Of a DNA stretch of 5,754 nucleotides, positions 5,150-5,754 are shown one piece after another. A program made the position numbers and the translations under genes. The notes below the pieces were generated by a model that searched no databases, was not told the origin of the DNA, and saw nothing but the letters and a program-made list of their open reading frames with translations. Origin of the DNA: Nocardioides sp. (GTDB taxonomy: Bacteria; Actinomycetota; Actinomycetes; Propionibacteriales; Nocardioidaceae); assembly GCA_003519585.1 (NCBI GenBank), contig DOWL01000028.1:335-6088 (forward strand), in the 5' to 3' direction. Every line of letters begins with the position of its first letter. The stretch's first letter is position 1.

Positions 5150-5169
5150 CTGCTTCAGGCGACGTCGGG

Positions 5170-5658
5170 TCAGCAGACTCGTAGGTACATCACGTGCAGC
5201 CCGACCAGTCCGTGCTCCCTGGAGTCGAAGGCCTCCGGCACGGTGCCGATGATCTCGAAGCCGAGTGAGGTCCACAGGCGTACGGCGGCCGCGTTGGTCT
5301 CGACCACCGCGTTGAACTGGATGGCGCGATAGCCCTGGTCGCGGTGCCACTGCACGACGTACTCCCCCAGCCGCCGGCCCACGCCGAGCCCACGGGCGGC
5401 GGGCGCGACCATGAACGACGCGGTGCCGACGTGTCGTCCGCGGCCGGGACGGTTCGGGCCCATGGTGGCGCTGCCGAGCACGACCCCGTCGTCCTCGAGC
5501 ACCACCGTCTGGCCGGGCGGGCTCATGGTCCAGAGCTGTCGAGCCTGCTCGGAGGTGAGGTCGAGGGGGTAGGCGTAGGTCTCGCCGGCCTGGACGATCT
5601 CGTCGAAGAACGGCCAGACCTCAGGCCAGTCCTGCTCGGTCATCGGGCGGATGGTCAT
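5170..5658 (-). CDS. GNAT-family N-acetyltransferase
   Basis: A 162-residue single-domain GNAT acetyltransferase, the usual family length. It starts [10 protein letters not shown], a standard first-strand opening. Motif A is visible as [23 protein letters not shown] (split around 80-102), with the acetyl-CoA pyrophosphate loop R89-G-L-G-V-G94. Motif B is [13 protein letters not shown] (122-134), where a Trp occupies the position that is more often Tyr. The AGETYAYP segment (24-31) occurs in acetyltransferases acting on small amines or amino-acid-like compounds; the substrate cannot be told from sequence. The ATG at 5658 overlaps the TGA of the upstream gene (ATGA), so the two form a translationally coupled operon. 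The 3' end converges with the UbiB-like gene with 20 bp between stops and no clear terminator. Confidence 0.9.
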   Translation of the reverse strand: MTIRPMTEQDWPEVWPFFDEIVQAGETYAYPLDLTSEQARQLWTMSPPGQTVVLEDDGVVLGSATMGPNRPGRGRHVGTASFMVAPAARGLGVGRRLGEYVVQWHRDQGYRAIQFNAVVETNAAAVRLWTSLGFEIIGTVPEAFDSREHGLVGLHVMYLRVC

Positions 5659-5754
5659 GGGTCTCCGACCTGGCCGTCGATGGACTGGCGGATCAGGTCG
5701 GCATGGCCGTTGTGGCGGGCGTACTCCTGCACCATGTGGGCCAGGATCCAGCGC
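5655..5754 (-). CDS. DUF664/DinB-superfamily protein, C-terminal end (partial)
   Basis: The window edge cuts this gene; 32 complete codons are visible, read from 5753 to a TGA at 5655-5657. The peptide [20 protein letters not shown] and on to IDGQVGDP matches the C-terminus of the DUF664 branch of the DinB/YfiT superfamily (typical [26 protein letters not shown]). In this superfamily three histidines bind a metal, and the last lies in the HNGHAD segment, which is intact. Many actinobacterial members are thought to be mycothiol-dependent transferases. Its stop overlaps the acetyltransferase start by four bases, so both are probably made from one message and may share a role in handling small reactive or toxic compounds, which is inference from context. 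Confidence 0.85.
   Translation of the reverse strand, partial: RWILAHMVQEYARHNGHADLIRQSIDGQVGDP

Noticed and set aside
5146..5176. Bidirectional terminator between the UbiB-like and acetyltransferase genes
   Set aside because: Only 5-bp arms (CTGAC/GTCAG or CTGCT/AGCAG) with long loops can be drawn; too weak to call.
3641..5350. 569-codon minus-strand open frame opposite the UbiB-like gene
   Set aside because: The plus-strand kinase has every family motif in order; the antisense frame is low-complexity and also overlaps the acetyltransferase in another frame.

Overview
The window is high-GC, densely packed DNA with strong G/C third-position codon bias. It most resembles a chromosomal segment of a high-GC actinobacterium, with a Nocardioides-like relative as a plausible guess. 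Support comes from a DUF664/DinB-type C-terminus (a family tied to mycothiol-using actinobacteria), GTG starts, TANNNT boxes placed 6-7 nt before start codons (leaderless-type promoters), and a DivIVA-type acidic coiled-coil protein. No RNA gene, CRISPR array, insertion sequence or integrase is visible. No gene-free stretch exceeds about 235 bases.

Left part (1-1208): the last 27 codons of msrA (methionine sulfoxide reductase A) are followed by a roughly 640-bp islet, then by a YCII/DGPF-domain gene. The islet is bracketed by a 33-bp direct repeat, 55-87 and 731-763, with one mismatch. The repeat is the 3' end of msrA plus its stop codon. This is the footprint expected of site-specific integration into the end of a protein gene, with the gene end restored by the incoming DNA. 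The islet holds only two small, overlapping, unrecognised genes: a one-helix membrane protein and a 60-residue soluble protein. It carries no recombinase, so it is either a non-autonomous element or the remnant of a larger one. The DGPF gene just beyond has an ECF-sigma-like promoter candidate starting 2 bp after the right repeat.

Middle (1209-3575, minus strand): a large exported beta-propeller protein with eight FG-GAP/VCBS-type Asp-rich loops lies downstream of an acidic coiled-coil protein resembling the C-terminal part of DivIVA-family proteins. A perfect 13-bp inverted repeat with a 4-nt loop separates them and covers the presumed start region of the propeller gene. The coiled-coil gene contains a nearly pure 12-bp tandem repeat encoding Asn-Ala-Asp-Leu units.

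Right part (3576-5754): a 233-bp divergent promoter region leads to an ABC1/UbiB-family atypical kinase on the plus strand with all family motifs intact. It converges with a minus-strand pair: a GNAT acetyltransferase whose ATG overlaps the stop codon of an upstream DUF664/DinB-type gene cut by the window edge. Apart from that pair there is no obvious shared pathway. The genes look like ordinary chromosomal housekeeping and stress functions, and the islet behind msrA is the accessory feature of interest.
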